64,000 bases of DNA from Plectrocnemia conspersa (lineage: Eukaryota > Arthropoda > Insecta > Trichoptera > Polycentropodidae): positions 806,001 to 870,000 of the forward strand of contig VTFK01000036.1 in NCBI GenBank assembly GCA_009617715.1, written 5' to 3'. Positions 38,501 to 51,304 of the stretch are shown piece after piece. The notes under the pieces are model-generated. The model searched no databases, was not told the origin of the DNA, and was given only the letters and a program-made list of their open reading frames with translations. A program made the translations under genes and the position numbers. Within the stretch, counting starts at the first letter, position 1. Each line of letters opens with the position of its first letter.

Positions 38501-40429
38501 GCGTAATTTACTCCACTCGAGGGTGAAAATTACATAAAAATGTCGTTAACTTCGCTATTATACTTAAATAAAAGTAAATAGTTATAAAAATCTCTATTGT
38601 CTAAAATTACCTTATGTAACAATTTACCCTCAGGGGCGTGAATTTATAAAAAAATAATAAATTTAATAAATTTTATTTTACAATATGGTCTGATTTAATT
38701 AAATATGTACTACAATATTCGAGAACTTGATAATTGGTAGAATTTTTAAAATTTTAATTACATGTTGTATGAAATATATTTTCATTATGTACTAATATAA
38801 ATTAACGTAGAATGTAAATTGATTAACCTATAAGAATAATACATAAGTATGTATAGTACAATAGAAGGATTATTTCTGAAAATATCTATGCACAGCTAAA
38901 TCAAGTGTTTCTACAATAATTTAATTTTACTTGTCGAAATATACTCTCCGTTGATGTTTCAACGGAGTACAATACCAATTACAATCATGGAAGACAAAGC
39001 TGGTTAATTTGAATATCGTTATCAGGTAATTGTTACTTCGTATATGAATTAAGAATAGGCATTGTTATGTTTCAATGCAGTAGAATTCTGGTTTGCATCG
39101 CCATTGTATCGCAAAGGTTAATCACTGGTTTTGCAGGGACATTGTGATATTTTCAAAGCTCGCCCTATAACTTTTAATGTCAGTGCTCAGTAAAAAGTGA
39201 TTTTTTTAATTTCTCATCATTATTTTTTTTATATTAAAAAATTGAAAGATAGTGTGAATTCTAAGATATTTGCGTATCCTTCTGAAGAGTATGATTCACC
39301 GTAGCCATGGATATAATTAGTACTTGAATCAGTGTCCATCGTATGTACTATGCGTATGTTATTATTATAATCCTTTTTCAAGGTATTCAATGCTTTTATA
39401 ATATCTATTGATTATACTAGATGTAATTAGTTGTCACGTTATCGTATTCAGTATCAGATATAAATTATGCATGTGCGCCTCTCTATTTATATTATACGTA
39501 CATACCTAATTATTATCAATGTCTGTCTCATACAAAAGACATCTACATACATACATACATACTACTTTTTAGATACGCTTTCTTCATTTGTATCAATCTA
39601 AAAGAGCTTTTATCTATCGATGGCAGTAGCAATCTGTTTTTTGTCCACATGTTTCGGTGCGTATTAGGCAATTCTTTTTTTTTTTCATAGAACTAGTTGA
39701 CATGTTTTTTTTTATTAATTAGCTGTAATGGTGTTTTTCACATGTATTAAACTATGAAGTTATAACTCACTTTTCAAAACATTTTTGAAGCTCGTTATAG
39801 TAGCAACACCTTATTTTTTTCTAGTAAACTAAAATAATAAAAATAACGCATAAAACCAATAAGATCAAGTAAAAAGTTTAATATAAAATTAAAAAGTATT
39901 TAAAATAAACTAAATTTTAACTATATTATGAAAGAAAAGATTAATATATTTTTTGTAAATACTAACAAAATTGATATATAACATTTTGTAATCAGTTATT
40001 AGAATCAATCAATAAAACTATAATTATACTTAAAATACGTTTCAAGTGTTTTAACTGTAAGGTTAGCTAAGTTCTAAAAAAATTAAAAGCCTTGACGGTT
40101 ATGTAATCAACGGCACGGCATTTTACAAACTGTCTAAATACTGATATATTTAATAACTACATTTCCGATTAGATTAAATCAGTTATGCGGTTATATTACT
40201 TGTATATAATTATTATTTATTTCCGTATTATATTTATTATCAACCAAGATTTGATTATTTTAAATATTTAGGTACATAGATTTAGGTTGAAAAACTTTCT
40301 CTATTATTTTATTGTAATAAACGATCCTCAAATATGTGACAACAGTATGCTGATGTTCGCGAAACATATCAGGGACGTCGTTTCAGCTTTTTCCAGGTAG
40401 GGGGGGAGTATCAAAAGTTGGCCAGTCAG

Positions 40430-40545
40430 TAGTAGTATTTTTTAATATTTCGACTCCATTAAAATTCACAGTATTTCATTATATGATATGCATTTTTCTG
40501 GCCAAATTCAAGGGAGGGTGGCAGATCTATCTGCCCCCCCCCCCT
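40430..40545. repeat. Dispersed repeat family D, copy 2
   Basis: It shares GCCAGTCAGTA, a TTTTTTAATATTT block and CCAAATTCAAGGGAGGG with 14575-15060. It ends in a C-run (10 C at about 40534) where copy 1 has a C/T-rich end. Confidence 0.5.
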
Positions 40546-43500
40546 GTGAATATTAACTCGATATTATCGGTTAGCATGTACTTGTCTTGATTAGCAACAA
40601 CCAGCGTTCATACTTGGCAATTAAAAACTATTTTTTATTACATACCCAAAATACTCTTTATTCTTATAGAATAAAATGTTAACTTATTTTTTTGCTGAAC
40701 GTATTAATATATTTTATTTTTTTAATGTTGTAAGAAGTTAAACATTTTTATGATATGTATAACAAAACACGCACATATGCGTAATCCGACGCTAACGTGT
40801 TAAATATTTTTTCTATTGAAAAAAAAAAAGTAAAACCAAACATTTTTATTTTAATGTTATAATTTAACCAATTCATGCCTGAAATATTTTTCAAAAGTTT
40901 ATTTACCTAAAAAAAAAACCGATATTATTTTTTAGGTAAATAATAAATATTCAACAAAAATATTTTATTAGAACATACTCGAAAAAGCACGTTTTTTATA
41001 ATATAATAATAATAAAATAGCGCCTATATACATTTTTGGAATATGATGAGGTGCTTCGCTCTTTCCTACACTCGACCTCCTGGCCAATGCCATGCTTCGG
41101 GGCGAAAACAGACTATGTTATTGTCTGTTACTTATATTATAACAACGACCTTTTGTATAACGTCTCATACTAAACATAACAGCTGGATATTTGGCATTGC
41201 TATCTGGGTATCTGATAGGCATATTCGGTATTTATATTGGTCTCTTTTGGTAAAGTGCATTATTTTGTGCTTTTTATCTGCCAGTATAACGTTTAAACTT
41301 GTTCTTAGCAAGTCGCAAATGCACAAATTCGAGCGGCAATATATGGTTAGAACATATTATAAAATGTCTTATGTTTCTTTAAAAAAATCGGACTTTTGGT
41401 TGGTAAAACTTAGAAGTGAAAGTTGGTCGTCCAAATCAAATTTTGTTGTAAGAGTTAATTTTAAAAATCTGTATAAAAATCCTTAAAACAAAGTCTTAAC
41501 GTACGACTAGATCTGTTTTAGTTTTGGGTTCAGGCGACCAAATTTCAGAGATTGAACAGCCTAGAGTTTGAGACTCGCCTGACATTGATCGTCCGTCCTC
41601 TTCTTCATATTGGCGATTCGTATTAAAATTTATGTGTTTTTGAGCGTTTTAGCACGTTTTAGAAACGCGACCTCCGTCCTGCCCGGATTCGGTAGAATTC
41701 GGCCGCGTTTTCGCGAATTGGGTCACCGTGTCATGGATCCGTGACCCGATTTTGCGGATCAGGATCGCACCGCGTGCATTTCTCTAAGAGCTTGGCTCTG
41801 GGCGTCGATATTGACTTTGAACAAAGAGCTCGGCTTCTTCCGAGATGCCTTTTCTGCGAAGTCACCTCTGCCAACGAAGGTCAATAGCCAGTTAAGATGC
41901 GATGCTGCCGAATTCGGTCTTTAATCTGCGAATAAGGCTATTCCGCCAGGAAGCACTAGTAAGGACCTATCGAGCTCTTTATGGCTAGAATCTAAAGCGA
42001 ACGAAGGTTGACTCGATAGCGCTTCCGCGACGATCGACCTCTATCTACTTTCCTGTTTCCGTCGTGCATGTGAACACGAGCATTTATATAATTTTCGGTC
42101 ACGTGCAGATATCCAACAATGCACTGTCAGCTGCACTGAATATATCGCATTGTCTCTTGGATCGTCTTGCCAAAATGCATTTATGCGCGTCATTAAAAAT
42201 ACTGAATCAAAGTGAGAACAAAAGCTTGTAATCTACATACTTATACGTATATCTGCGTCGCTACATGACCCACTTTCTTAACCCACGTGGCACTTCCAGG
42301 TTTCCTAGGTCGCACGCCGAAGATCTGGGTTTCGCGCAAGGGGAGAAAATTTGAGTAAACAATTATTGGCCTGTTCCAATTTCGTTCTATGTATCTGGGT
42401 TGGTCATTGTTTTCCTTACTGACGTGTGCCATTCTATACAATTCTCACTAAAAAGTATAAAACACAGAATCGATGTTGGCGCTCAATTTGTCTGCCATCG
42501 TTTTAAACGCAATGCTTTCAGATTGAATTGACATTGAAAGATGATCTTTCGACGTGAATACATTTTATAGTCCATTTACAAAAAAAAAACATACCTGCAA
42601 TGCTCTCTGACTTTTTCATTGTAAACTGGACGGTCAATGCGCTCTAACGTTCATTGGACCGATAATAGCAGTGGATCACTATTAAAAGTACGGTATTTAT
42701 AAATTAATTCTAGGGACAGTAATATACTATATGTTTTTTTTATAAAAAATATAATAATAGTTTCGAGTAGTTCATTAATATTTATTATATATTTAAAAAT
42801 AAAAATCTCTGTGCTAACTTTGATGTAGCGCGTTTATTTGTTTCAATGCAATGCTAAGTTATTGTCTGTATTATGCATTTATATCATAATTCAAACATTT
42901 GGAGATTTGGCAAAGCTATTTTAAGGTTTTCTAACCCTAAGGGGTGTAAATTCGCAGTCAAAGCTTGTAATAATTTATTAGTTAAAATTACATATATTGT
43001 GAGTTACTATGATGGGCGAGACCGTTTTCTCCGAGCGGTGGTGGAGAAGCTGGCGGAAGGATGATGTCAGTGGAAGATCCTCAGATACATTGTAGGTGTG
43101 GTAGTGACAGTGTAGTTGGGGTCAGTTCCTCTTTGCTGCAGTGATAGTCTGGTGCAGTCGTGTCTGCGCGTATCTCCTCTTGGGCCTTGTCTACCCTCTC
43201 CTCATTGAAGACCAGCTTTAAGTATTAAGGGTTGCAAAGCTAATTGACGAATCACAACCCTGCAGCGACCATCCAGCCACTCGCTTCAAACAATGAAATA
43301 TGTAGAAAGTGACATTAGCTTGATGGACATCTTACTGTGCTTTTTGTCTTCCAGTGATATATTGTTTCCCGTGACCGTTTCGCAACAAAGAAATATTATT
43401 TCAATGCATCGGAAAAGAATTGCGTGTTATTTATGTGAAATCCTTTTTTTTTTATAGACGTAACTTGGGCTGTTATGTGGTCCACTCCTTTACGTTCTAT

Positions 43501-44084
43501 TGATGAATGATCATCTTTATTACGGTAATTAACGCGCGAGCTTCAAGAATTAAAACCCCACACCTGGTAACTTGTATGAACAGTGCATTAATTTGCATTG
43601 GCATCAGTTTTACATTCCTTAGAAGGGTATATTTGCAAGTGGTCCTAATCCGCCCAAATTGGCGATCGGCACCAGTGCTTGAATAGCGCATAAATAACTA
43701 TAACAATTAATTTGCTTTTATCAAGTTTTTATGATCAATTTAGTTACACGTATAAATATATTACTATTTAAAGTCTACTGTTATGCTGATTTTTTTTAAA
43801 TTTAAATAATCAATTACGTTCTGACTGTAACGCGTGGTTGTTTGTACGCATGATTTTTAAATGTATTGCGCCTTCTTTTCGTATAGTCTGGTTCTTTTAA
43901 GAATGTTTGATTCGTAACTTGTGATGAGACATTCTCATAATACAGATACGTCATTGGGGGGGGGGGTATATTTGCCCCCTTTGAATTTGGCTATAAAACT
44001 ACATGTATCTTAATCAAACACTTTTTAAAATATGTCATATCACTGAAATCATATCGCAACACAGTGAATATATAATTTATCTGG

Positions 44085-44262
44085 CAGGTGCTTGTAAAAT
44101 TATATGACTTTAACTTCTACATACATTTGTTACAGTAAATGTATTTTTCAGTTAAGTTATATTTTCACTAGTGAAGTTAAAATATATGTATTTTTCACCG
44201 GTAGATATGTATTTTAACTAGCGAAAATATAATTTAATTGATAGGCGCTAGTGAAATTATAT
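44085..44262. repeat. Cluster of CTAGTGAAA / TTTCACTAG motifs
   Basis: Degenerate copies of GGYGCTWGTRAAATTATAT and its inverse TTTCACTAGTGAA recur every 30-50 bp. The outer ones (GGTGCTTGTAAAATTATATG near 44086 and GGCGCTAGTGAAATTATATG near 44243) are direct repeats. It resembles the subterminal-array design of the GTCAGAAT elements but with a different motif. Confidence 0.45.
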
Positions 44263-46093
44263 GCTGTTCAAAAATGTCTATGAAACCCAATTTGACGGTT
44301 GCGAAACGCCCATTTGCTGTTCTAATCCAAACCTAACCTAATGAAAGTTCTAAAACTAATATCGTGCAAACGTAATAATAGAATAGAAAATATATAAAAA
44401 ATCTCGATTTATAATTATTTTGGTGCCGTAATAAAATGTTACCTTTTGTCAAAATATAGAAATATATATATTTTAAATTCCGCATAATTAGTGGGTCGTA
44501 ATGTGTCATAAGATATTTCATCAGTTCTATGGTCGTCTTCTGACGTCATCCGTTTTACGAGTGTTTTATGAGATTTAGGGAGGTCATATTGAAAAATATA
44601 ATTTAATGAAATGTAGTGCCATTTTTGGAGTAAAGATAAAAAATATAGAAGACGGGTTTTTTATATATTGGTTTTTGTTTTTCATGACACTCCCATACCG
44701 AGGAATTGTCGAATTTTTATTATTATTTTACCTTATTGAATAAGTTTAGTTTTAATCACTGTGTTTGCAGTAAACTCTAATGAATTCAATTAAAAAGTTA
44801 ATTGATTCAGCCAGTATGCGTTTTTCCTTTGTCGTAACCTTTGCGTTTCTTTCTTTGTTGAGTTTTCGATTGTTGTTTTTGTATGCAGTGTTTTGTAAAA
44901 AAGTGCTAGTGTTCTTTTAAATTGTTTTAACTTTTTATATTATTGAAATTATTTTTTCTAAAAATGGAAGGCAGTTTTGATATATGAGGATCCAAGAGAT
45001 TGATGTATGAGAATCAATATAGTGATATATTCATTTAAAAAACAATTAGATGACTCGAAATATGAATATTTGGTAAAAGAATAACAAAACCTGTAAAATA
45101 AAAATTGCTATTAAATTATTTTTAATGTTTTAAATTTATTCGTCTACCATAATGTAATAAGTGACAGCAGTTTCTGATGAAATTGGAGATAAACAAACAC
45201 AAACAATAAAAAAATCTTTAATATATAAAATGTTACCTGCAGCAAATCAATTCACTATATGGCAGCACTGAGCAGCGAACAAAAAAAAAAAACACAATTA
45301 TTTACTAAATATTATAAGCAGATATTTTTAAATTAATTTTTAATGCCTAATTGTAATATTTCGCATAAAATACGATTTCAGAAAATATGCCGCAACGATG
45401 GCTAATTATTATATTTATCTGTATCATAAAAAGGGTTAATAAATAAAAAATATTAAAATGTTGGTTAGCCAAGTTTAACACCATTTAATAATTCACTCGC
45501 GACTTACTTCATGCTTTGTACCACAGATCTGCGTGTTTATTAAAATAAAATATTACAATTCTATGCACGAGTTGTTTTTAATTTAAATACACTGTTAGTA
45601 TATTATACCTAAATTAAAGATCATATCTTCTTTATTACATTTTTATGAAAATGTATTTATAGTAAGTAGTTAAATTTACCTTTCATTCGAGTGCCACTAT
45701 TAAACACATAGAAAGTGAGACTTGTGCGTTCATAATTATCATACATTTAAAGATTTAGAAATTTTGTTTTATATGCTATACATTATATGTATTTCTTCGT
45801 GTGTTTATATAGCGAATCGATTTTTTTCGCTAATGTTTTCGTACCAAAAGCGTCATTGAACCTTAAAAAATATATCAGCAAGGCCAACGGGTGCATTGAA
45901 CTTGCACTCTTTGTTGTTGGCGTATCGATGACGACAATGTCAATCCGTTTCAAATTAATTGAAAAAGTTAAAATAGGGAATCTGGTACTGAACCTCACCT
46001 TGACTTTTCAAATCAAGGCGTATCAATTCCGTATATGTACTTCGATCATATTTATGCAATGCGAACTAAACATATCAATCTTTGCTATTTCAG

Positions 46094-46326
46094 AATGGAG
46101 ACTTGTGCATTTCGATCTTACATCCGCCAGTCGACGATCCCCAAAGCGGAGAATTGCCATGCGAGCGTTGGAATCCTACTCAGAACGTGCGCACGATTCT
46201 ACTCTCTGTCATATCGCTACTCAACGAGCCGAACACATTCAGTCCGGCGAATGTGGACGCGTCCGTCATGTATCGCCGTTGGCGCGACACTAAAGGAAAA
46301 GATAAAGAATATGAAAATATCATTAG
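46094..46326 (+). CDS. UBE2R: UBE2R/CDC34 E2 enzyme, catalytic exon
   Basis: This is the main exon of a class-III E2 that passes ubiquitin, charged by E1, to SCF (cullin-RING) targets in cytosol and nucleus, typically building Lys48 chains. It runs from acceptor TTTCAG (ends 46093) to donor GTGAGA (from 46327) and leaves two bases of a split Arg codon. The translation opens NGDLCISILHPPVDDP. The Cys at 46106-46108 is the thioester-forming catalytic residue, and VDDPQSGELP is the acidic loop insert diagnostic of CDC34/UBE2R/UBE2G. SLLNEPNTFSPANVDA then VMYRRWRD complete the UBC fold. Codon use is mixed, unlike the very GC-rich eIF4G. Identity is close to Drosophila CG7656 and human UBE2R1/2. 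I cannot tell which human paralogue it equals, as insects usually have one gene. Confidence 0.95.
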
Positions 46327-46402
46327 GTGAGATAAAGTTTTATACTTTTTATAGGGTATACTGTAGTGTGTTGTCTAATTTGGCGTTTTTGTTATATTTC
46401 AG

Positions 46403-46517
46403 GAAACAAGCACAATTAGCAAAAGCAGAAGCTGAAAAGGAAGGAATATGTGTACCTTTAACACTAGAAGACTATTGTATTAAAACACAAGTTAAACCAC
46501 AACCACAAGAACCACAG
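46403..46517 (+). CDS. UBE2R: UBE2R/CDC34 E2 enzyme, C-terminal helix exon
   Basis: A 76 bp intron separates it from the previous exon. Its first base completes the split Arg, then KQAQLAKAEAEKEG and VPLTLEDYCIKTQV follow. These are the last UBC helix and the start of the CDC34 C-terminal extension (the TLxxYCIKT motif is family-specific). The exon ends CAG before GTTTTA, a weak donor. Reading through would add about 29 residues and stop at 46604, removing the acidic tail, so an alternative C-terminus is conceivable. Confidence 0.92.
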
Positions 46518-46966
46518 GTTTTAATTTTTTTCGTTTATTTATCATCGGTCGAGACTTTGTTGCTCTTTCTGCGGATGTTCTTATGTATATGTAATAGGGT
46601 TTGATGTTGATTGCTATTTTTATCAATATTTGTAAAGTTACTAAGGTTTCTACGTTTATGTTTAAAAATAGTTTTTATGTTATATCATATTTTTTGAAAT
46701 ATTAAAATCACGTTTTCATCGATTCAAAATCTATTATAAAAAAATTAAAATGAAGCTTTGAGAATTATTTGTTGTTTATAAATGGAACCAGCTTTTGTAC
46801 CCAGTTATATAACATTTGAGCATTAATGATGCTACTTTTTTATTTTAATTATTTTCAACTTCGTGGATGCTTTGCATGTGACGTTTCAGAAATGACCAAA
46901 AGAAAAGCATTGTTACTTTTTTATTGCCAAATCAATAGGGATCTGAAAATAAACACATTTTCACTT

Positions 46967-47103
46967 TTAACCCTTTAGTTTCCAAGCCTTTTGCGACTAC
47001 TGTTTAAATATTGATGTATTATTACATAAAATGTTTTTGATGTTTTCAATGGAAATTTACGCCAAAAAGGCCAAAGCTGATATTTTGGCAACCAAAGTGT
47101 TAA
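46967..47103. mobile_element. TTAA-flanked MITE, 137 bp, in a UBE2R intron
   Basis: TTAA lies at 46967-46970 and 47100-47103. The termini are CCCTTTAGTTTCCAAG (left) and CACTTTGGTTGCCAAA (right, read inwards). It has no coding capacity. It sits in the intron between the UBE2R C-terminal exons. Confidence 0.6.
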
Positions 47104-47499
47104 ATGTGCAAGTTGTTGTCTCAATAATTTGTTCACAATTGCTTCACAATCATCAATTTTTAAGGATCCAAATCATCAGCAGCATAATAGTACTACCAAT
47201 CTTAATTGTTAGTTTTTTCTGCGGTAATTCATCAACTTGGTTTCAGGGAATTAATTGGTATTTTTTGTCCATTGTCTTTAGAATCGAGTTCTTAAAATGA
47301 ACATGCTACAACTGGCATCATCTCTTTAATCAAAAGTAATTTTATCGACTTTTTAATTATAATAATTATCGTAGAAAAATAATTCAGATTATTTACTTAA
47401 TAGTGTGAAAATTTTATTATTTTTTTACATATGTATATAAACGTTAAATATAAAATTAAGAATACAGATAATTTAAGCTAAAACGGACCGAGTAAAGGC

Positions 47500-47677
47500 A
47501 CTTTTAAAAATCTTAAATAATGATTAACATTCATAATAAAAATAAAAATAAATTTAACCTTTGAAAACTGACTCTTGCGATTATAATTTAAATATAGATA
47601 ATAATAAAAACATATCCGTCAATTTTCTTCAAATTTGTAAAAGCCGATATATTGGATGTCGGTAATAAAAGAGTTAA
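47500..47677. repeat. TTAA-ended repeat, partner of 38262-38500
   Basis: It shares AAATAATGATTAACATTCAT and GCCGATATATTGGATGTCGG with the earlier copy and ends at TTAA (47674-47677), 36 bp before the last UBE2R exon. The left boundary is unresolved. Confidence 0.45.
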
Positions 47678-47713
47678 ATACATTTTGATTAACGAATTAC
47701 TTTTTAATTTCAG

Positions 47714-47830
47714 TTGGATATGACGGATTTCTATGACGACGATTACGACTTAGACACAGATGAAGACGATCAATCAGGCGCTGAATCCGATTATCAAGAC
47801 GGAGACGACAGCGGCAACGGAGAGTCGTGA
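47714..47830 (+). CDS. UBE2R: UBE2R/CDC34 E2 enzyme, acidic tail exon and stop
   Basis: The acceptor TTTCAG (ends 47713) opens a 38-codon terminal exon ending TGA at 47828-47830. The product is strongly acidic (for example DDDYDLDTDEDD) and finishes GDDSGNGES, the counterpart of the DDSGNEES terminus of human UBE2R2. In CDC34 proteins this tail docks on the basic canyon of the cullin and speeds E2 recruitment. The visible exons encode 183 residues in total, the catalytic C-terminal three quarters of the protein. Confidence 0.93.
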   Translation: MDMTDFYDDDYDLDTDEDDQSGAESDYQDGDDSGNGES

Positions 47831-48247
47831 ACAAGTGTGATTTGTGCGTTTTGACATTTGAACTTGAAAATGTGTCTTGCACTGATAGTGTGAATTATAT
47901 TTTAACCTCTTATGGCATCTCATTATGATACTTAAATTTGCTTTGAACCATCGATACGTGCGCGCGGGTGGTGTCTAATGAATTTTTTCGTATATAAATC
48001 ATATTCTACGTGCATTTAACCGTCATGTCGAGTTGTAATACCGTTTTATTTTAAATTTATAAATATATTATATACTTTAGGTATAACAGAATCGCTGGTA
48101 AATTTTTATTTTCTATGTGAAAAACTGAAATCAATTTTAGTTGTATAAATTTTCATTTGATGGCGATTGCTTTTTTACAGTCGTATCGTGTATGATTCTT
48201 CAAAAGTGTATCTATGAATTGTTGCAGAGCAGAATGATTTATGTAAA

Positions 48248-48253
48248 AATAAA
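48248..48253 (+). terminator. Candidate UBE2R polyadenylation signal
   Basis: An AATAAA hexamer lies about 420 bp after the UBE2R stop codon, in AT-rich 3' UTR-like sequence, with a T-rich stretch about 30 bp downstream. Other AATAAA hexamers follow (for example near 48537 and 48717), so the site used is uncertain. Confidence 0.4.
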
Positions 48254-49463
48254 AATCTTGATCTCGGTGAAAAAAGCACTGTTGATTTTTTTAATTTATC
48301 CTAATTAAAAGTGTAATATGAAGTTTTAGGTTACATATTAATTATTCATATATACGGTGTATCTAAAAGTCGTAACGTTCATTGTAAATCATTTGTAGAA
48401 TTCGCGTAAGGTTCGTTTGTGGTCGACGCAAGTGCAGTTTTGTTCTATCGGTTGCAAAGTATATCATCGTTCTGGATAATCGGAAGAAAAATGTTTATAT
48501 GACAATTCCAAAGCTGAAAGCGCGCTATGGTGTTATAAATAAATGATTTTGCAATCGTGCATACAAAATTCGCATTTAAGGCGAATATTTGTCTCACGTT
48601 TTATAGAATTCGACTCGTATGCGAGTAGAATAAATCGAGGTGAAATAAAAATCATAATCACTTATTTTTATATAGTTTTCATTGCATATAAATGTATGAT
48701 TATGTGCACTTTAAAAAATAAATCTCAACTTAAATTATACATGTATATATTCTTTAAATAAATGGATGTACTTTCTATATTTTTATTAATTTTTTCTCTT
48801 AAATTTATGCTTACGAAGTCGGTAAATATTACTTTTTCATGTACCATATTTATTTTTTGGTATAAACGATAATAATATAGATAGTCGTGCTACGCAACGA
48901 GTGCTTTCAATGACATTTCGTTCAGAACATTTCAGCAACGCTAGGAAATTTTATTTTATTTTACTATGTATGTTACCGTGATTGTTTTTGAGAAATGTTG
49001 TGAAATTGTACAAATAATATAATTTTATCAATAAAATAAATTTGTTTTCATTATCGTTTTAATGCAACTTTTGAATATATCGCATGTTTATAACGATGTG
49101 CTAAAGAAGGAGTATCCGGCGGTAAAAAATATTTTTGCTAGAAAAATAAGTATCAACTAAATTGTAAATATTCTTAATTTTTTTTAGATAAAAATAAAAT
49201 GTGAACCATCCAACTTTTTTTTATTTATTTTCTACTTGTAAAATTTAAAATCACAAACTAATACAAAGTAGAGGGCAAGTTCAATTTTATAAAATTTACG
49301 TTGACACATTTTTTTATAAATTTTACCAAACAAGTCTTTTTGAATAATTTCTTCAATTTTTTAATAAAATAAAAATGGGTATATATGGAATTTACAATAT
49401 TAGACTTACTTTTCAACTCTTGGGTTGCTGAAGTCTAATATATCAGCTTTTACAATATAAATA

Positions 49464-49684
49464 AAGTGACCAGATATCCTCAAGAATTTTGTCCTTCGTT
49501 CTCGAACATAAATATTCGAGGTGACCTTTTTTAGCATCCAGAAATGAAAAAAACTTTCCGAAATGATCTTTTTTTTTATGCTCCCACAGCAATTTGTCCT
49601 ACTCAAAACAAAAATTTCCGAGATGGCCTTTTTATTTTTAGTGTCCTCGTTTGATATTTTAAAAATCTGGTCGCCTTAATTAAA
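49464..49684 (-). mobile_element. MITE family E, copy 1
   Basis: The ends are AAGTGACCAGAT (left) and ATCTGGTCGCCTTAATTA (right), an inverted pair. The right part is the reverse complement of the left part of 55105-55288, through blocks such as AGTGTCCTCGTTTGATATTT. It has no coding capacity. Confidence 0.6.
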
Positions 49685-50334
49685 CAATGTTAAAGAAGGG
49701 ATCAGAGTATTTTCTTAAAGGAAAAATAACATTTTTTTCGAATATACATATATTTATTATTATATAATACGTCGATAAGTGGATAATAAGGCACAGCAAC
49801 CAAAGGGTTAATACAATGTCAATATGCTAATAGTAATAATATAGGTCTGCGATGTATAAGTTGTCTTGAATATAAATACTGCTTTGTAAAGTTTATCATG
49901 CGCTAATTACTGGGAAAATAATGAAAAAATCGATTTCTTCATGAATCATTCTTTTAGTTTTGACATTTAATAGAATGAAATGTACAGTAAAACAGTTTTT
50001 ATGTACAATATATATTTATGGTATATTAAATAATTATTTTAGGTGTGTTATCACTTAAAAAGAATTAAAAGCATTAGCAACTAGTTGAAACTAGCATAAT
50101 TACAACAATAAACTAGTAAAAAAAGTTTAAACCAGTTCACTAGCCTGTTGACGCATGTCTGTTTCCACATCCCTCGCACATTTCCATTTCATATTAGAGT
50201 CTATTCGGTCCCTTCGTCCACCTACAGTGTGTATCTAGACTGTGCAGTACATGTGTCATAGTGCTCTGAGCTTTGTGAAACTATTTTGTAGTTAGTATCA
50301 CTTAGGAGTGTTTGTGCTTGTTTTTTAAACAACA

Positions 50335-50410
50335 ATGGCTTCCCGAGGATGTGTTAGCTCGCCGGATTATTTTTGCTATATTTGTAGCAATTATATTGTA
50401 AAAAAGCAAA
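50335..50410 (+). pseudogene. Fragment of a repeat-borne Cys-rich protein (MASRGC type)
   Basis: The ATG at 50335 opens MASRGCVSSPDYFCYICSNY. This resembles the start of a multicopy, probably transposon-borne, protein annotated as uncharacterised in many invertebrates, in which MASRGC is followed by a Phe-Cys-Tyr-Ile-Cys zinc-binding pair. The similarity fades after about 25 residues, and the frame runs into hydrophobic AT-rich sequence and a stop at 50539-50541, so only a fragment survives. The comparison is from recollection of the family. Confidence 0.5.
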
Positions 50411-51304
50411 CATTTCAGATTTTGTGGGAAAAGTGTGTTTTACTTATTTTGGCATTATTGGAATTTTTCTTAATGATTTTAGTTATCATATTTGTGTATT
50501 TTTGGTATATATTAAGTGTCATTAAAACACAAATATCTTAAAATTGCATTTTGTGTATTTTATTATCTTTTTGTGAAGTAACCTTACGTGATAGAAAAAA
50601 TGGATGTCATTTTTAGAATCAGCATTAAAAATTGCATAAAAATCAGTTAAAGAAAATAAAGCAATTTTTAAAAAGTAAAAGAGTTTTGCAGACATGTGTA
50701 AATTAATACAAAATAGGTCAAAATTAACTCTTCGACTTTGAAATAAATATAAACCCTGATTATAAATCTTTAGACATTTTGTAACAGAATATGTGTTAAT
50801 CTTTTTAGAAAGAGAGTTAAAGGTGAAAAATGGTTTACTGTTGAGTGCGTGCTTTGTTGATATTTTTGGATACACCGCAACACTTTCAACAAAATATTTT
50901 CTGAATAGGTGTCTTCTCGGGTGGTAAGAGTTCAAGTCATTTCATACTGTTTTTTGCTATTTGTATAAATTATGTAAAATTTAGAAAATTTAAATTAAAA
51001 ACATAAATAAATTTCAGATATTCATTATTAATAAGTATGGAAGTGTAAAAAATGTCTTCAGAATACAAATGCTTACATATCAGAATACAATTATAAAATA
51101 AAGTTTATTTACTGAAAATAAAATCAGCTTTGATGAACAAATTGAGAACAATGTATGAAATATTTTCATGCCTGCACAACTTTCAAAACATAAAAAATCG
51201 AAAAAATGTCATAAACTGCATACAATTATTTTTTAATTATCCCTTGTAACAATGCTAGGCACTTGGCTCAATACTAGTTAAACACAATCAGCACCTACAG
51301 ATAA

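Larger units (their letters stand above)
8472..46093 (+). other. 37.6 kb UBE2R intron
   Basis: The intron runs from the donor after codon 29 of the previous exon to the CAG acceptor at 46091-46093. Both junctions are phase 0, and the flanking peptides (HPNVYE then NGDLCIS) join into the expected E2 sequence. The intron is packed with transposable element relics, listed separately. GC-richer islands that stand out from the AT-rich background lie at about 13530-13990, 19640-20350, 27930-28310, 30420-30900, 32510-32720, 35920-36500 and 41500-42160. None gives a protein I recognise. They may be promoters, non-coding exons or unrecognised repeats. The other long stretches (10400-12800, 16000-17900, 20400-22850, 24100-26480, 30950-32500, 38520-40400, 42200-46090) show only AT-rich sequence with no supported gene. 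Confidence 0.8.

Noticed and set aside
41043..41486. 147-codon plus-strand open frame
   Set aside because: No family resemblance, irregular composition changing from GC-rich to AT-rich along the frame, and no splice context.
46035..46604. 189-codon open frame across the UBE2R catalytic exon
   Set aside because: It reads the E2 exon out of frame and then joins the next exon through an unspliced intron; the true frame is fixed by the conserved E2 peptide.
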